From NCBI GenBank assembly GCA_949987565.1, contig OX465111.1, positions 17,677,801 to 17,741,800 of the forward strand: a DNA stretch of 64,000 nucleotides. The letters are read 5' to 3'. The stretch's first letter is position 1. Each line of letters starts with the position of its first letter. This DNA comes from Luidia sarsii. Lineage: Eukaryota; Echinodermata; Asteroidea; Paxillosida; Luidiidae. Position numbers and translations under genes: made by a program. Positions 29,200 to 41,900 of the stretch are shown piece after piece. The notes beneath the pieces are model-generated. The model saw nothing but the letters and a program-made list of their open reading frames with translations. It searched no databases and was not told the DNA's origin.

Positions 29200-32015
29200 C
29201 TGAACCGCCTGCGCTCTTGGAGTCGGGCATTTCGGTTCCAACATGCACTGCTGGGGTGCACTCTTCGCCCTTCAGCACCTTGTCCGTGTGGCACCCCTGA
29301 GCAGACCTCATCATCTCGTCCTGTTCGAGTGCTCTAGACTCGGAGCCACCTAGGGGGTACCCCAGCTGATCTGTCCGACCCGAATCAAGAGACCATTGAC
29401 TGGTGGCAGAAACTCTGTGGAGCAAACTTCTCTTAATACGAAAAGATGAAGTTACATGGAAGTCTTTTCATGACAAAAAATAACTTGTCATCTGTATTAC
29501 CCATTTGAAGCTTGTACACTTTCCGAGGGGAAGTTCCTTCTGCCTTTGAAAAATATGCTGCTATGAATGCATAGGATTGGTTAGCTAAATGGTCATTTTA
29601 GCCAGTTAGCAATTTGCAATAATATTGCATATTACTCTTTATTTTTAGTTCACACTCGGCATTTAATGCTTCCACTGCTGACCTAAGTCTCCATCCAGAT
29701 TATTTGTTTATTATTATTGTATAAAGGGATAGAAAATAGGGAGCCAGAGCCGCAGCCACGGCCGAAGAGGACTTTTTTTCAGTGCAGTATCAAATGAGTG
29801 AGCTGTCCAAATTTACTGGCTATGGCTACTGGCTAGGAATAACACACGTCTATTGGAATTGACTGTGACAGCAGCTAGCTAGCCAAAACTAACTATGGCT
29901 TTCCACAGCCATTGAATTCAGACAGGCTGTCCATGGGATCTGCATTTCCTGCCGGGGATTCTGGGAAACAGAGGAAGTCAAGAGGATTGAGACTGTGGTC
30001 CCAGGCAAAGCCACGTGATGTTATCGCTTCAATCAAAACAATTAAATATTCTTTTTAGAATTTGGTGCGGTCATTATTTTTGGGCAGAAAAAAAGGAAAG
30101 AAAGTCACTTTTGAAATTCAAAATTACTTTCAAAATTGTCGCTTGTCAGTGTGAAATAAGAAGCAACTCAATGTTCTCATGAATGATTGGACATAAAAAT
30201 TGCTTAAAATGTCCAGCATGAAAGCCTTGACTTAATTTTTATAATAAATTTTTCCATGTGTAATTTTGTTTAAATTTCATAAAATAATGTACATGTATCT
30301 GATTCTCCACACCAATGGCTAAAGGACTTTAATGGGACATCAATTTAGTTGAAAACAATTTAAAATCCCCAAATGTGTACTGTATCCTCTTTTGTGCATT
30401 TGGCCAATCATGCATTCTTGGCAATATTTCAGTTGCTGTAACAGCGCCCATATGGTGTTTTAGTTTTGTACTTTTTTTTATTTACAATGCTACACTATAT
30501 TATTGTATTGAGGAAAATGATGTTTAAAACAATATTTACTGTAACTGCTTGGACACCAATGCATTAAATGCATCCGATATCTTTGTATAGGTGGAAACGT
30601 TATGGTGAGTCTAATGGTGACACCATGTAAGTCATCTCTTTCGAGATGGAGTATGGCTCTGAAAAGCACTAGTAACTCTAGCACTGGTAACTCCATCTCA
30701 AAAGAGATGTCCTACATGACTACATGAGTCAGGTGTGATTTATGAGCTATTTAATATGCATACATTTAAATTGTAGAATTCAGAAATGGCCACTTGAGAC
30801 AAGGAGTATGTCCCACCAAAAAAAAATGGCATCATTTATTGCATTTATCAAACTTCCAAATATTGTGTTCCAGGTACAAGTACATGTAACCAGAGTACCA
30901 GACAATAATATAAAATATTAGCCAGTTTCAGACTGAGTTTTGTAACCCAAGGCAAGAAAGAAAGCATTTGCCCTGTGTGAATAAGAAGATCCAAAGCCAA
31001 AAGCTGCAGAAGCAATACACAAATTAATTACAGCATATGCCCCCAAAGTACCGGTATATGTGTCTGCTATATATATCCCTGGGTAGAGACCAGTGGATTG
31101 CCAAAAACAAATTTATGGCTGAAATAAATAAAGAGAAAGGCAAATGCGGTCTCAAGGTAGTTGGGTTTTCGTACTTAGGTTCACCCCAAGATGTTCACAT
31201 TTTAATGGCCTTTGGTCTTTTCAAGCCCAGAGTTTTGTGCCCACAGAATATCTTCTTCTTTTTTCAGAAGGAATTCCCATGTGTGCATGTAATACTTGGT
31301 GTACTCCACAAACATCTTTAATTTCCAAACCCGTTTGTTCTACAACACTTCCTGTTGTCACTGCCCAATGTCGAGCATCGTTTGAAGTAAACATGAAATG
31401 ACGACAGAAAATAAAGGAAAAATAAGACGGCTTTAAAATATTTCATGTCCGATTATTGTGGATAGCTGGTACACTGCATTGTGTATAAATGCAGAGGTTA
31501 AGATGAAAAAAACCCATCAATGTTACCCAAAGGCTACCTCTAAAACACTTGTAAAAAAAATAAAAACATCACCATCATAACTTATGCCATATGCAACTAT
31601 TCACAAATGTTTTCTTAAAACCTCTTCTTCTTTTTATATGTCAAAGATGCCAAACGAAAAAGTGTCTTACCAAAGCATGATTGGTACACCATAGTTGACC
31701 ACTGGGCCAAATACCCATGATCGACATCACTTGCAGTGAACAGGTTACTCATTTAACAAGATTCGTTTACTCGTTTTAACAAGATCAACTCAACATTTTG
31801 GGCAGTGTGTGGGTTTTCACAAATCCCTCCTGGCATGCCCCAAACTCATTGGTGCCTTCAACCAGAATGCTACCCGGGTGTCTTTTAGGCAGCCGATTTC
31901 AGGTTTTTCACGTCCAAATTCTATTTTTAAGTGTAGGCTTTGCCTGATGAACTCCGACTTTGATGAGCCATCAGCTAGATTACGGTATACATGTACAGTC
32001 AAAGATGTACAGTGT
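29200..32015. other. Intergenic stretch, no gene seen
   Basis: A further weak echo of the RNF26-like end (GAAGTTACATGGAAGTCTTT) lies at about 29,446, and a GAAACGTC-family tail fragment (TTTTAGCCAGTTAGCAATTT) at about 29,602. The rest is unique AT-rich sequence with short unsupported open frames. GTAACTCTAGCACTGGTAAC near 30,671 recalls paired motifs at 23.0-23.15 kb. Confidence 0.4.
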
Positions 32016-32019
32016 TATA

Positions 32020-32424
32020 CACATAGCTGCCAACCTATCTTAACCCTAACCGGCATTGAAACCACAATTAACCACATATGGTTTTTCCTGTGGGAGGATA
32101 AGGGCCATGCACCAGGACATTCCACAGCGGGGTTTTTGTGGTGTCCTGTGGTATGTGAGCCTGCACCCCTGTGGCCACTGTGGTAAATTGCGGTATACAG
32201 TGCGTGTACTATGCGGGAGGTGCAAAGCGTTAGGTTTAAAGGAAATTTGGAACACTTCTTCTAAAAAAAAGAGGAATCACAGAGCAAAGTACATAGGAAT
32301 ACATGTGTATTTCCAAGCCAAAAATTAAAATTGGTTGTAGAGACCTTGTAAAAAGTGACACATTTTTCCCCAAAAAAAGAGGAACGATTCCTCCAAAATA
32401 GGAATGGTTGGCAGCTATGTTATG
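32020..32424. mobile_element. MITE E (CATAGCTGCCAACC ends) interrupted by element F
   Basis: Left end ACATAGCTGCCAACCTATCT and right end GGTTGGCAGCTATGT are inverted. The interior (AAAGAGGAATCACAGA, TAGGAATACATGTG, CCTCCAAAATAGGAATGG) matches an uninterrupted copy at 35,246-35,455. Between 32,038 and 32,231 lies element F, which is absent from the other copy, so F inserted into E. Confidence 0.82.
32038..32231. mobile_element. Element F (AACCCTAACCGGCATTGAAA), nested copy
   Basis: About 190 bp, nearly identical to 54,833-55,022. It starts AACCCTAACCGGCATTGAAA and ends CAAAGCGTTAGG. The interior is rich in CCTGTGGTATGTGAGCC and short ACCACA/TGTGGT inversions. The outermost CCTAAC/GTTAGG are inverted. 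It has no coding capacity. Confidence 0.8.
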
Positions 32425-32641
32425 TATACATGTATGTCCTCAACCACCGCGTCCAAGAGTTGTATTATAATAGCACACACTGCCAATAATTCATGTGGAT
32501 TGGGGCTTTTCCAAAGACCCGTTTACAAATCCCTGCTTCAGACTTTGCCTCAAGCTTCATTCCCGTTTCACATTCAAAGCATGTTCGTCAATATACGTAA
32601 TACTTGATAATGGATGAATTTACACCCAAGCCACAGCCCTT

Positions 32642-32959
32642 TTAAAGGCCCTGTACAACATTGGCAAAGGTCAAAAGATTGCCACAGTTTGGGTGTTAAA
32701 CCATTAAACGTTCCCCAAAAACCAATACTGCGAAGGTTTTAACTCAAATGGTGATCTGAGAAAGTAGAAAAATGCATCAACAACAAAAACATCATGGTTT
32801 ATGCACCGTTCTGAAGATTTCTCGAAAGGTACAGCATCCCAGACCATAAGATTTCAACAGGAGGATTCTATCATGACCATCTACAAACTGTGTAAATAAA
32901 GGGAAATCTGTGGACATCGATGTATCCCGATCTTCCCAATGTTGTATTGGGCCTTTTAA
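32642..32959. mobile_element. TTAA MITE, copy 2, abutting the CIZ1-like stop codon
   Basis: TTAA at 32,642-32,645 is followed by AGGCCCTGTACAACATTGG. The right end is CCAATGTTGTATTGGGCC with TTAA at 32,656+300, that is 32,956-32,959. The CIZ1-like stop codon on the minus strand occupies 32,967-32,965, so only five bases separate the coding region from the element. Confidence 0.85.
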
Positions 32960-32964
32960 GGTCT

Positions 32965-35900
32965 TTAGCCTTCATCGCAGGAGTACTCTTCCTCCTCATC
33001 CAGTACGACTACGTCTTCTTCATCGGACGCCCCGACTTCGTCGATGAAGATCATGTTCTCAAAGTCTGGCATCTCGCTCATCCAGTCCCCGTCTTCCTCC
33101 CCGTCTTCCTCCTCCTCGCTGGCAGGTCGGGAGTCCGTCTCACCGGGGGCAGGCTCCCGCCGCGGTGGGCTGCTGTCTGCGGCAGAACCGGACTCGGGCA
33201 CTTCCCTCTCCGCGGCCGACGCCCCTGGAGAGGGGGGAACGACCGATTCCGGCGGCCTCTCGGGGCTGTCCTCTCCGCCGTCACCTCGGGAGGACGCCGA
33301 TTTGCCGGACGCCGGCTGCGATGGCGCTGTCTCGGCTGCAGCTGTCTCGCTCTCGACCGGGCCGGGAGAGGCCGCGGCTCCCGGACCGGCCTCCTTGGAA
33401 CTGCTGATGGCCGCAATCGCCGACGGAGACATCTTGGGGATGGACAGGACCAGTTTGACCGGGGCCTGAGCGGCCAGAGTCTCCTCTGCAGATTTCTCAC
33501 TGCTCCGTTCAGGACTGATGGAGTCGCTGCGTTCGTGTCTATCCGCCTCGCTGGCCGGGGGTTCCTCGCTAGGCACCCGATCGGGTTTACGCGGTGCCGT
33601 CGCTTGGGGTCCGTTCCTGGTGCTGGGGCCATCCTTGGGTGAGCCTCTCTTGGGTGAGGCATTGCTGGAGGGGCTGGAGTCTATCGAAGGTCGGGCATTT
33701 GTTGGCGTGGCGTCCTTTCGTGGAGCATCCTTAGCTGAGGAGTTCTTTGCTGAAGCGTCCTTAAGGTGAGTCTCTTTCTGTGGGGTATCCTTGTGAGGGG
33801 TATCCTTGTGTGAGGTACCCCCGTGTGAGGTATCCTTCTGTGGGATTTTCTTGTGTGGGATATCCGTGGGTGGGATACCCTTGTGTGAGGTATCCTTGTG
33901 TGAGGCATTCTTGAGTAAGGTATCCTTGTGTGGGATATCCGTGTGTGAGGTATCCTTGTGCGAGGCATTCTTGTGTGAGGTATCCTTGAGTAAGGTACCC
34001 TTTTGTGAGGTATCCTTGAGTAAGGTACCCTTTTGTGAGGTATCCTTGAGTAAGGTACCCTTTTGTGAGGTATCCTTGAGTAAGGTACCCTTTTGTGAGG
34101 TATCCTTGAGTAAGGTACCCTCTTGTGAGGTATCCTTGAGTAAGGTACCCTCTTGTGAGGTATCCTTGAGTAAGGTACCCTTTTGTGAGGTCTCCTTGAG
34201 TAAGGTACCCTTTTGTGAGGTATCCTTGAGTAAGGTACCCTCTTGTGAGGTATCCTTGTGTGCGATATCCTTGTGTGACGTACCCTTAGATAAGGTATCC
34301 TCGTGTGAGGCATCCTTGTGTGAAGTATACTTATGCGAGGCATCCTTGAGTAAGGTATCCTTGTGTGGGCTATCCTTGTGTGGGGTATCCTTGTGTGAGG
34401 TACCCCCGTGTGAGGTACCCTTGCATGAGGTATCCTTGTGTGAGGAATCTTTATGTGCGGCATCTTTAGGTGAGGCATCCTTGAGTAAGGTATCCTTGTG
34501 TGGGGTATCCTTTTGTGGGGTACCCCCGTGTGAGGTACCCCCGTGTGAGGTACCCTTGTGTGAGGTATCCTTATGAGAGGCATCCTTATGAGGGGCATCC
34601 TTGTGTGAGGTATCTTTGGCCAAGGATCCCTTACATGGGATGTCATTGTTGGAGGAATCTTTCAGGGAGGCATCCTTTGTACGCGATACATCCTTCGTTG
34701 AGGCATCCGTGGTAGGACCATCCTTAGGTGAGGTAGCCTTGTGCGAGGTGCCTTTGCCTGCGCTGACCTTGGCCGAAGCGTCCTCAGGTGAGGCATCCTT
34801 TGAGGCTGCTGCAGGCGAGGGTTCCGACGTATCGTTGACTGCGATACCTGGGAAATCCTTCAGGCAAGCCACGGACGATTTGACACGGGTCTCGTAATAT
34901 TGCTGCGGGACCAAAAACAAGGGGCACGGATTGACATTAAATACAGGTGTTACTGTTTATAGTATCAAAAGTCTAGGTTTTGCAGGGGGTGTTCAAATTA
35001 CACTTTACAAATAAGTTTGTGTGCTGTTAGCCAGAGATTGAGTGTCTTGCATTTGACAAGTTAACCACAATTTGATCCAAAGATTAGTACATACACTAGA
35101 GAAATGACTTTTTTTTTCTGATTTCTTTTTTAAGCATGTGAAACAAGGAATTAAGAACAGCGGCCAGTGTTTTTAGATGTCTCTGTTAGCATTTCTGCAG
35201 CTGAGGATTTGAGGTATTTTCTTTACAGGCTGAGGATGCTAAGTGCATAGCTGCCAACCAATCTTAAATGAAATCAGGAATACTTCTGCTAAAAAAGAGG
35301 AATCACAGAAGAAAAAAATGAGTAGGAATACATGTGCATTTCCAAGCCGAAAATCGGGAATCCGTTGTCAAGAGCTTGTAAAAAGTCATCAATTTTTACC
35401 CCCCCAAAAAGAGGAATGATTCCTCCAAAATAGGAATGGTCGGCAGCTATGTAACTGCATGTCCAACTCTCCTCCTTTTCCGGGACGGGGAACAGCATGG
35501 TGAGGTGTGCGAACCCCATGGCAGAAACCAAGAAAGGAAAACCAAGAAATGGGGCTGCACAGAGACAACGGGCACAGGACCGGCCTGGTTAGGGAAGTCT
35601 TGTTTATAACGAGATTTGAAGGATTTCATGGTGAGGACAGCAGAAGGAGTAGGTTTGCGGCGACACCATGTAAAATTTCTCTTTTGTGAGCAAGTGTGGT
35701 TCCGAAAAGAACCACACTTTGTGGCCCGGGAGGGACACTTGGATTCAGCTGTCGCAGTCGTCCCTCTCCTCTTCCCTTACCTTCACTTTGGCTTTGTGGG
35801 CTGGCGTGCGGCAGTGGACAATCTTGGCGGCCCTCTCCTTGTTGTAGAACTTGGAGCAAAGCTTGCAAAAGTACCCTGTGATGGGAGTGATGAACTCGAC

Positions 35901-38900
35901 GCCTACAGGAGGCAAAACGGGAAGGACGCGGGTTAAAAATTGCCGAGGGTGAGTGAGAGGAGTTGTAAGGGTCAGTAAGACTCATGTGGGTCCCTGGTCA
36001 TTAGGAACCACTAGGGTTGTTTTCTGCAGTGGGGGAGAACGGGGCACCGGGAATATGTTTTAGGACCTAGGGTCATTGAGTGCATTGGAGGATCATGGAG
36101 TATGGGGGTCGTGGGGTCATCAGGGTCAGTGTACTCATGGGGCTACGGAGATCTTGGGGCGAATGAAGGTCTTGAGGGTCATTTGTGAAATTCGAGAGAC
36201 GTTGGCCTGAGGGGTCATAGTCACTGGGAGTTAAAGAGGTCAATGTAGAAATACAATCATGGGGCTAATGAGGTCACTGTGAGATGTGGGGTCATTGAAG
36301 GATCCCAGGGATGGTAGAGGTCACTGAGGGGTCATGTGGGGTCAAATGAGGTCTCAGGGTCATTGAAGGATCCCAGGGATGGTAGAGGTCACTGAGGGGT
36401 CATGTGGGGTCAAATGAGGTCACAGGGTCATTGAAGGATCCCAGGGATGGTAGAGGTCACTGAGGGGTCATGTGGGGTCAAATGAGGTCACAGGGTCATT
36501 GAAGGATCCCAGGGATGGTAGAGGTCACTGAGGGGTCATGTGGGGTCAAATGAGGTCACAGAGGGGTCACCAAGGGGTCATCGGGGACATTCACCTGAGA
36601 TGTCTGTCTTCTCTTTCTTCTCTCTTTCGGCTGGGACCTTTTGGTCTGCCTCCTTGCTCTCCCCGTCCTCACTGCCACCCATGACTGCCTCTTTGCCGTC
36701 ACAGGCGGACGTGTCGAGGCCTTTGTTCTGTGCCTTCTGCAATGGGCCAGTCGAAGAGTTCGGGTGAAATAAGTGTGATTTGAAGATTTGCATGGTGGAA
36801 ATACCAAGTAGGAGCTTTGCGGTGACACCATGGACATCATCCCTTAATCATTCCCGCCATCTCAAATCATAAATAATGCGCCCAAAGTGTATAAATATAT
36901 TGTGTAAGCTTGAACTTTATGGAATCAAAAACTCCATGCGTGCATTGATGCCTTGTCGCTGAATGAAATGAGATGTGGTACAAAATTAATGAAGAATGAA
37001 TAAAAGAGAAGGAGTATGGCTCTGAAAAGAGCAGGTGACACCCGGTGAAGCAGGTGTTGCTAGGAAAGCTTATGGGTTGGACTCCATGGGTTGGACTTGT
37101 CATTCTGGGGCCACAGCCTGCCCCAGCTGCAGTCGTTAACACAGGGAACCAATGGTGGGAGACTGGGAGGCTGGTTTACCAGCTGGTAACGGTTTGGTAA
37201 TGGTATGAGTGTTCACAGAGCAACGGACTGTGAGATGGTCCCTCAATCAGAGACGAGATTCTCCCCAATTGAAAATGTCTGAAATTTTCCGTCCTGGCAA
37301 GCGAGTGAAAAGCGCGAATCCCTTACGGCGTGGGGATCCGGGCCCGCTTAAGGGCCCAGAATTTTTTGGATTATAGACGCTCTGTGGTGCAATCTGAGCC
37401 CATCTCTGACCACTTGAACCATCTTTTAATAAAAACATCAGTTTTCAGTCGTTTAATCAGTGTCAAAGGTATTGGAAATTGCACAGTTTTGGAAATTGCC
37501 TGACATTTATCACATGATGTGTCAAAATCTTACAAAACCTTCAGCAGCAATAAATTTTGTTAACAAAACCTACTAGTACAGCCACTTCACTTTGAATCCC
37601 TTCTCTTGGAATTTTTTATTCTATTATTTTTTCTTTTACCATTTCTTTTTTTCTTTGCTTTTTTCGGACCACAGATCGGAAAAAGTCGGAACTGAAATTA
37701 TAAGTCAGAATGTCAACTTTCCTATGTCGGAATTCCGCCAAAAGTCGGAAGAATCTCATCCCTGACCAATATCGTGAGACAAAGACTATTTGGGTTTTCT
37801 GTAATGATACATACATATAGACAGTCTGAAACAACCAATGTCTTGTAAGTTTTTTTTTTTTTTTTTTTTTTTACAATTGACTAAAATGGTACATGGTTAC
37901 AGTTGCGAGTTTTTGTAAATACAGGTAATACCGTGAATTTTTTTTAAAATCCGACAAGCACGCCTCGCGCCCGGACTGACAGGAAGTACTGTGCTCATTT
38001 ATATGTCTCCCTGCATGGGACACCCTCAAGGACACACGCACCATATGGCCACAACTGCTAACCCCAAATAGCTTGCGATTTTTTTGGAGTGTGTGGACGC
38101 GAAGAACACATACAAAAAAACAAACCGGTTTTTGAATCGCGATTTAAGTCGCGATTATTTTTATAGGTGGGAACGCCCTTAATAAGTGCTCTCATTGAGC
38201 TGTTGCAACCAACCAGTTAGACCAATGCAGCGCATCTTTCCGCATCGTTAGCATAAAGCAGCCGTCGCCAACGCTTACCCGAATGTGTGACAGCATGTTC
38301 TTATGGCTGCGGAGGTACCTCACGTGGGCAAACGTCAGGTTACAAAGCTCACATTTGGGACGCAACTGAAAAAATCTCTGCCGGATAAGAAAACAAAAAA
38401 ACAATGAACGCCAAAGGAAATTAGACTGAACAAAACGGCCTAAGGTTTGACACAAAAGCGTTTAGCGCAAACATCATGTTATATCTGTGATGCAACGCAG
38501 TACCCGCCACTGTACATTATTCCAATCCGCCACACGACCTCGACCAGCTCGGTGGTCAAGTGGTTAAGACTAGAACGAAGGAGTTGCCGGTTCCAATCCC
38601 GTCCGAGCTGCCTGAAATGTTTTCATCAGGCATCGGGCAAAGCACTGAGCACTTATTACGTTGAGCAGGGCAAACCCTCATTGAATTACATTCTCCTCGC
38701 CGCAAACATCAGGTTATATCTACATGTATGACAAAAGCGTTTCAACACCTGAGCAATTCAGCCCTTATCAACTATCGGTATCTTTTCTTAAGGTGATATA
38801 CAAAAATGTTGCAAACTGCTTACTGACTAAAATTGCCAAAATGTAAATCTAAAATTTAGTGGACCTGACGTTTCAATCCTAGCAGGACCTTTCTCAAAGG

Positions 38901-41900
38901 CAGACTCTGCCTTTGAGAAAGGTCCTGCTAGGATCGAAACGTCAGGCCCACTAAATTTTAGGTATCTTTTCTTGTGTGTAAGACTCCAATCTGATACTAC
39001 ATAACCACAAACTGACATCAATCTCAAAGGATCTCACCCACTTATATATTAGGTGAAAACAATTCGATGACGATAAATCTAGACACAGTAGCCCAAAGAA
39101 CACACCAAGTGTATACATTTCTTTTTTTTCCCGGGACCCAAATTTCTTATTCAATCTTAACCCCCCTCCCTTAAAAAAAAAAAAAACCAAAAGACAAGAA
39201 CGCTTCGCAAAAGGACCAAACTTACTTTGTGTTCCTCTGATTCCAAATGCTCAGCATGGCTGCAGACGTAAGTTCGGAAACACTGACCGCAGAAAAACGC
39301 CTGCTCCATATGATTGAGCGGAGTTGAGTTGACAGTTGGCCTATCAAGTTGGAAACAAATAAAAATACAAAGAGATGAAAATTAATTCTATAAAAAAAAA
39401 GAGTAAAACTGAAAGCGGTTTTTGTTTCAAACAATTCAAGAAAATTTGCCTGGATTATGATTTGAACTTGAGACCTCTGTCCAGAGAGTAACATTCCGGC
39501 ACTCTTACCACCTAAGCTATCCCTTAGGCTTAGGGTATATTCAGAAAACATTTTAAATTCGCTAAAACTACCATTTTAACCGGATCAGTTTCAAAAATGT
39601 GTGTCTGAACGCTCCAACGTTGTTTTAAATTTAAAACTTATCCGGTTTAACTCGTCGCTAAAACTCAAATCTAGAACTGCTTGAGAGGAGGGTTTAGCGC
39701 TAAAACCGATCCGGTTTAGCCGCTAAAACGCTGATTGGACCCAAACAAAATCCGGTTTTTGGCAGCGATGTTGACCTGCCTGTGGTTAGAAGGCCTTTTT
39801 AACTCGATTGGTTTTAAGGGTGATATACAAAAATGTTGCAAACTGCTTACTGACTAAAATTACCAAAATGTCAATCTTAAAATTTAGTGGGCCTGATGTT
39901 TCGATCCAAGCAGGACCTTTCTCAAAGGCAGAGTGACAAGGACAAAACAGATTGGTTTTTTCGATTGGTTTTATACTAACACGTTGTCTGAACGTAGCCT
40001 TAGAGTCAACAATCTTTGCCATGGTGGGGGCTCAAGTCGGACATGTTTGTACACTTCAGATCCCTAGATGACAGCAGAAAAAGAGCTTGACTGTGATATT
40101 TATTGCAGAGACCCTTTAAAAAAAACACCTTAGTGACCATCTTTTGCCCTTCTGCAGGGCATCTGACAAGGGGAAAGAAATGAATAAATAAGACTTAAGG
40201 CTTTGCATGGTGGGTGAATCAGTATAGGAAGGTTTGCGGTGACACCATGTATAAGGTCTCTCAAAGGAAGAGGTGTGGTTCTGAAAAGAACCCGAGTGGA
40301 CAAAAAATGCATTTGAACAGTGATAGGAATCCACTCACTGTGCGGGCAAGTTGGCAGAACTGGGCTGGAGGCCGACTCCCTCTTTCTCCGGATCCCCCTG
40401 GCCCTTCTCGGGCAGGTCGGCGAGCTTCTTGACCAGCGCCCTCTTGAGGGCCACGTGGGCGGGTTCGTGGAGCCTTTGGAAGAGCGCTATGTGCCGACGC
40501 CCTTCCACGTGGGAAAGGTAGATCTGGGGAGAAAAAAAAAAAAGGAAAGAGCCGGAGCATAGCTCTCATCAGAACCCATACCTCTCACAAAGAGGCTATG
40601 TGACATGACTTAACATCAAGGAGAATTTACTTTGACTAGGGTTTGCCCTACTCATTGTGTACTTAAACACTAAAGCCGTGTCCGCACTGGACTTATTTTT
40701 TACCGAGCCCGTGGGTAACATTCCAATGGGTAAATCTTCCCGGCGTCCGCACTTAGACTTTTCGACTCGGGTAAACTAACCGAGACGATCGGTAAAACTA
40801 ACCGACTCATGTACATGTGCATGTACTGTGTGTACACAAACCCTGCGCCCGTCCGAGTCTTGCATACAGTAACGTAACGCCGGATGTGTTTTTTTACCGA
40901 GTCGTTTACCGAGACGTCGTGTCCGGATTGGACTTATCAACTCGGTTAAACTGACCTGGTCAATTTAACTGGGCAGAAGTTGGTCGGTTAAACTACCCAC
41001 TGGAGTCGGGTAAGTTACCTGGGAGGAAAACTTCCTGGGCTGTCCGCACTGGACTTAAAATGGTCAATTTACCCATTTGCTCGGTTAGTTTACCCAGTGC
41101 GGACGCGGCTTAAGTGAGAATCAAAGCTTTGCATGGTGGAAGTTACACAGAAGGTGGAAGTTAGGACAAGTAAAAGATATATATTAGTTTCTCATCCCCA
41201 CCCGCAACTTTTTTTTGCCGCTGCATCAATTAAATTAAATGTTAAAAATTAATTTAAAAATAAATAAAAAAAATTGAGAGATTTTCGCGGTTTCCAGCCA
41301 TTGAACCTCGCACATACATGTACACAGCCTACATATCGTAAAGCACAACTGGAAAATAGACAACCCGTCTTTAGGGGGAATTCTTATTTTTTCATTGGCC
41401 TTGCATAGATGTAGGGTTACCAGTGTACTACTGAGATGGTCAGGGTCATGAGATGGATTCAAATCTGTATAATTTTGGCCATTGAGTTGCATCATAAGTG
41501 TGATAATAATATATATGATTTGTTTTGCATCAAGGGGAATGCACTTCTTCAACAAAGATTTGCCCTACTCAAAGTATTTATCTATTAATTTATCTGTTTA
41601 CCACATCCACAAGCGGAGGAACTGCCAATTGCAGGAATAGGCTTATCAAACATAACTAAGAAGATTCCTAATCTGTACTCAAATAAGTAATTTTAAACAA
41701 TATAAAAAAATACACGAAAAATAAAATAGATAACATAACATTTGATAACAAATAAACACAGTATGCTCAGTGCTTTTGCACTGTTTAGATATTCTTATCT
41801 ACAGTCAAACATTATTATTTGATGCATTGAACTTACCGACCACACATTGCAGAATTTGCCGCATACATAGCAATACCAATCCACAATCTCCTTGCCTTTC

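Noticed and set aside
33681..34646. Alternative frames across the CIZ1-like last exon, one minus (about 320 codons) and one plus (about 255 codons)
   Set aside because: Products of a 30-bp repeat with period divisible by three. Only the frame that joins the upstream zinc-finger exons in phase and ends in the acidic tail is supported.
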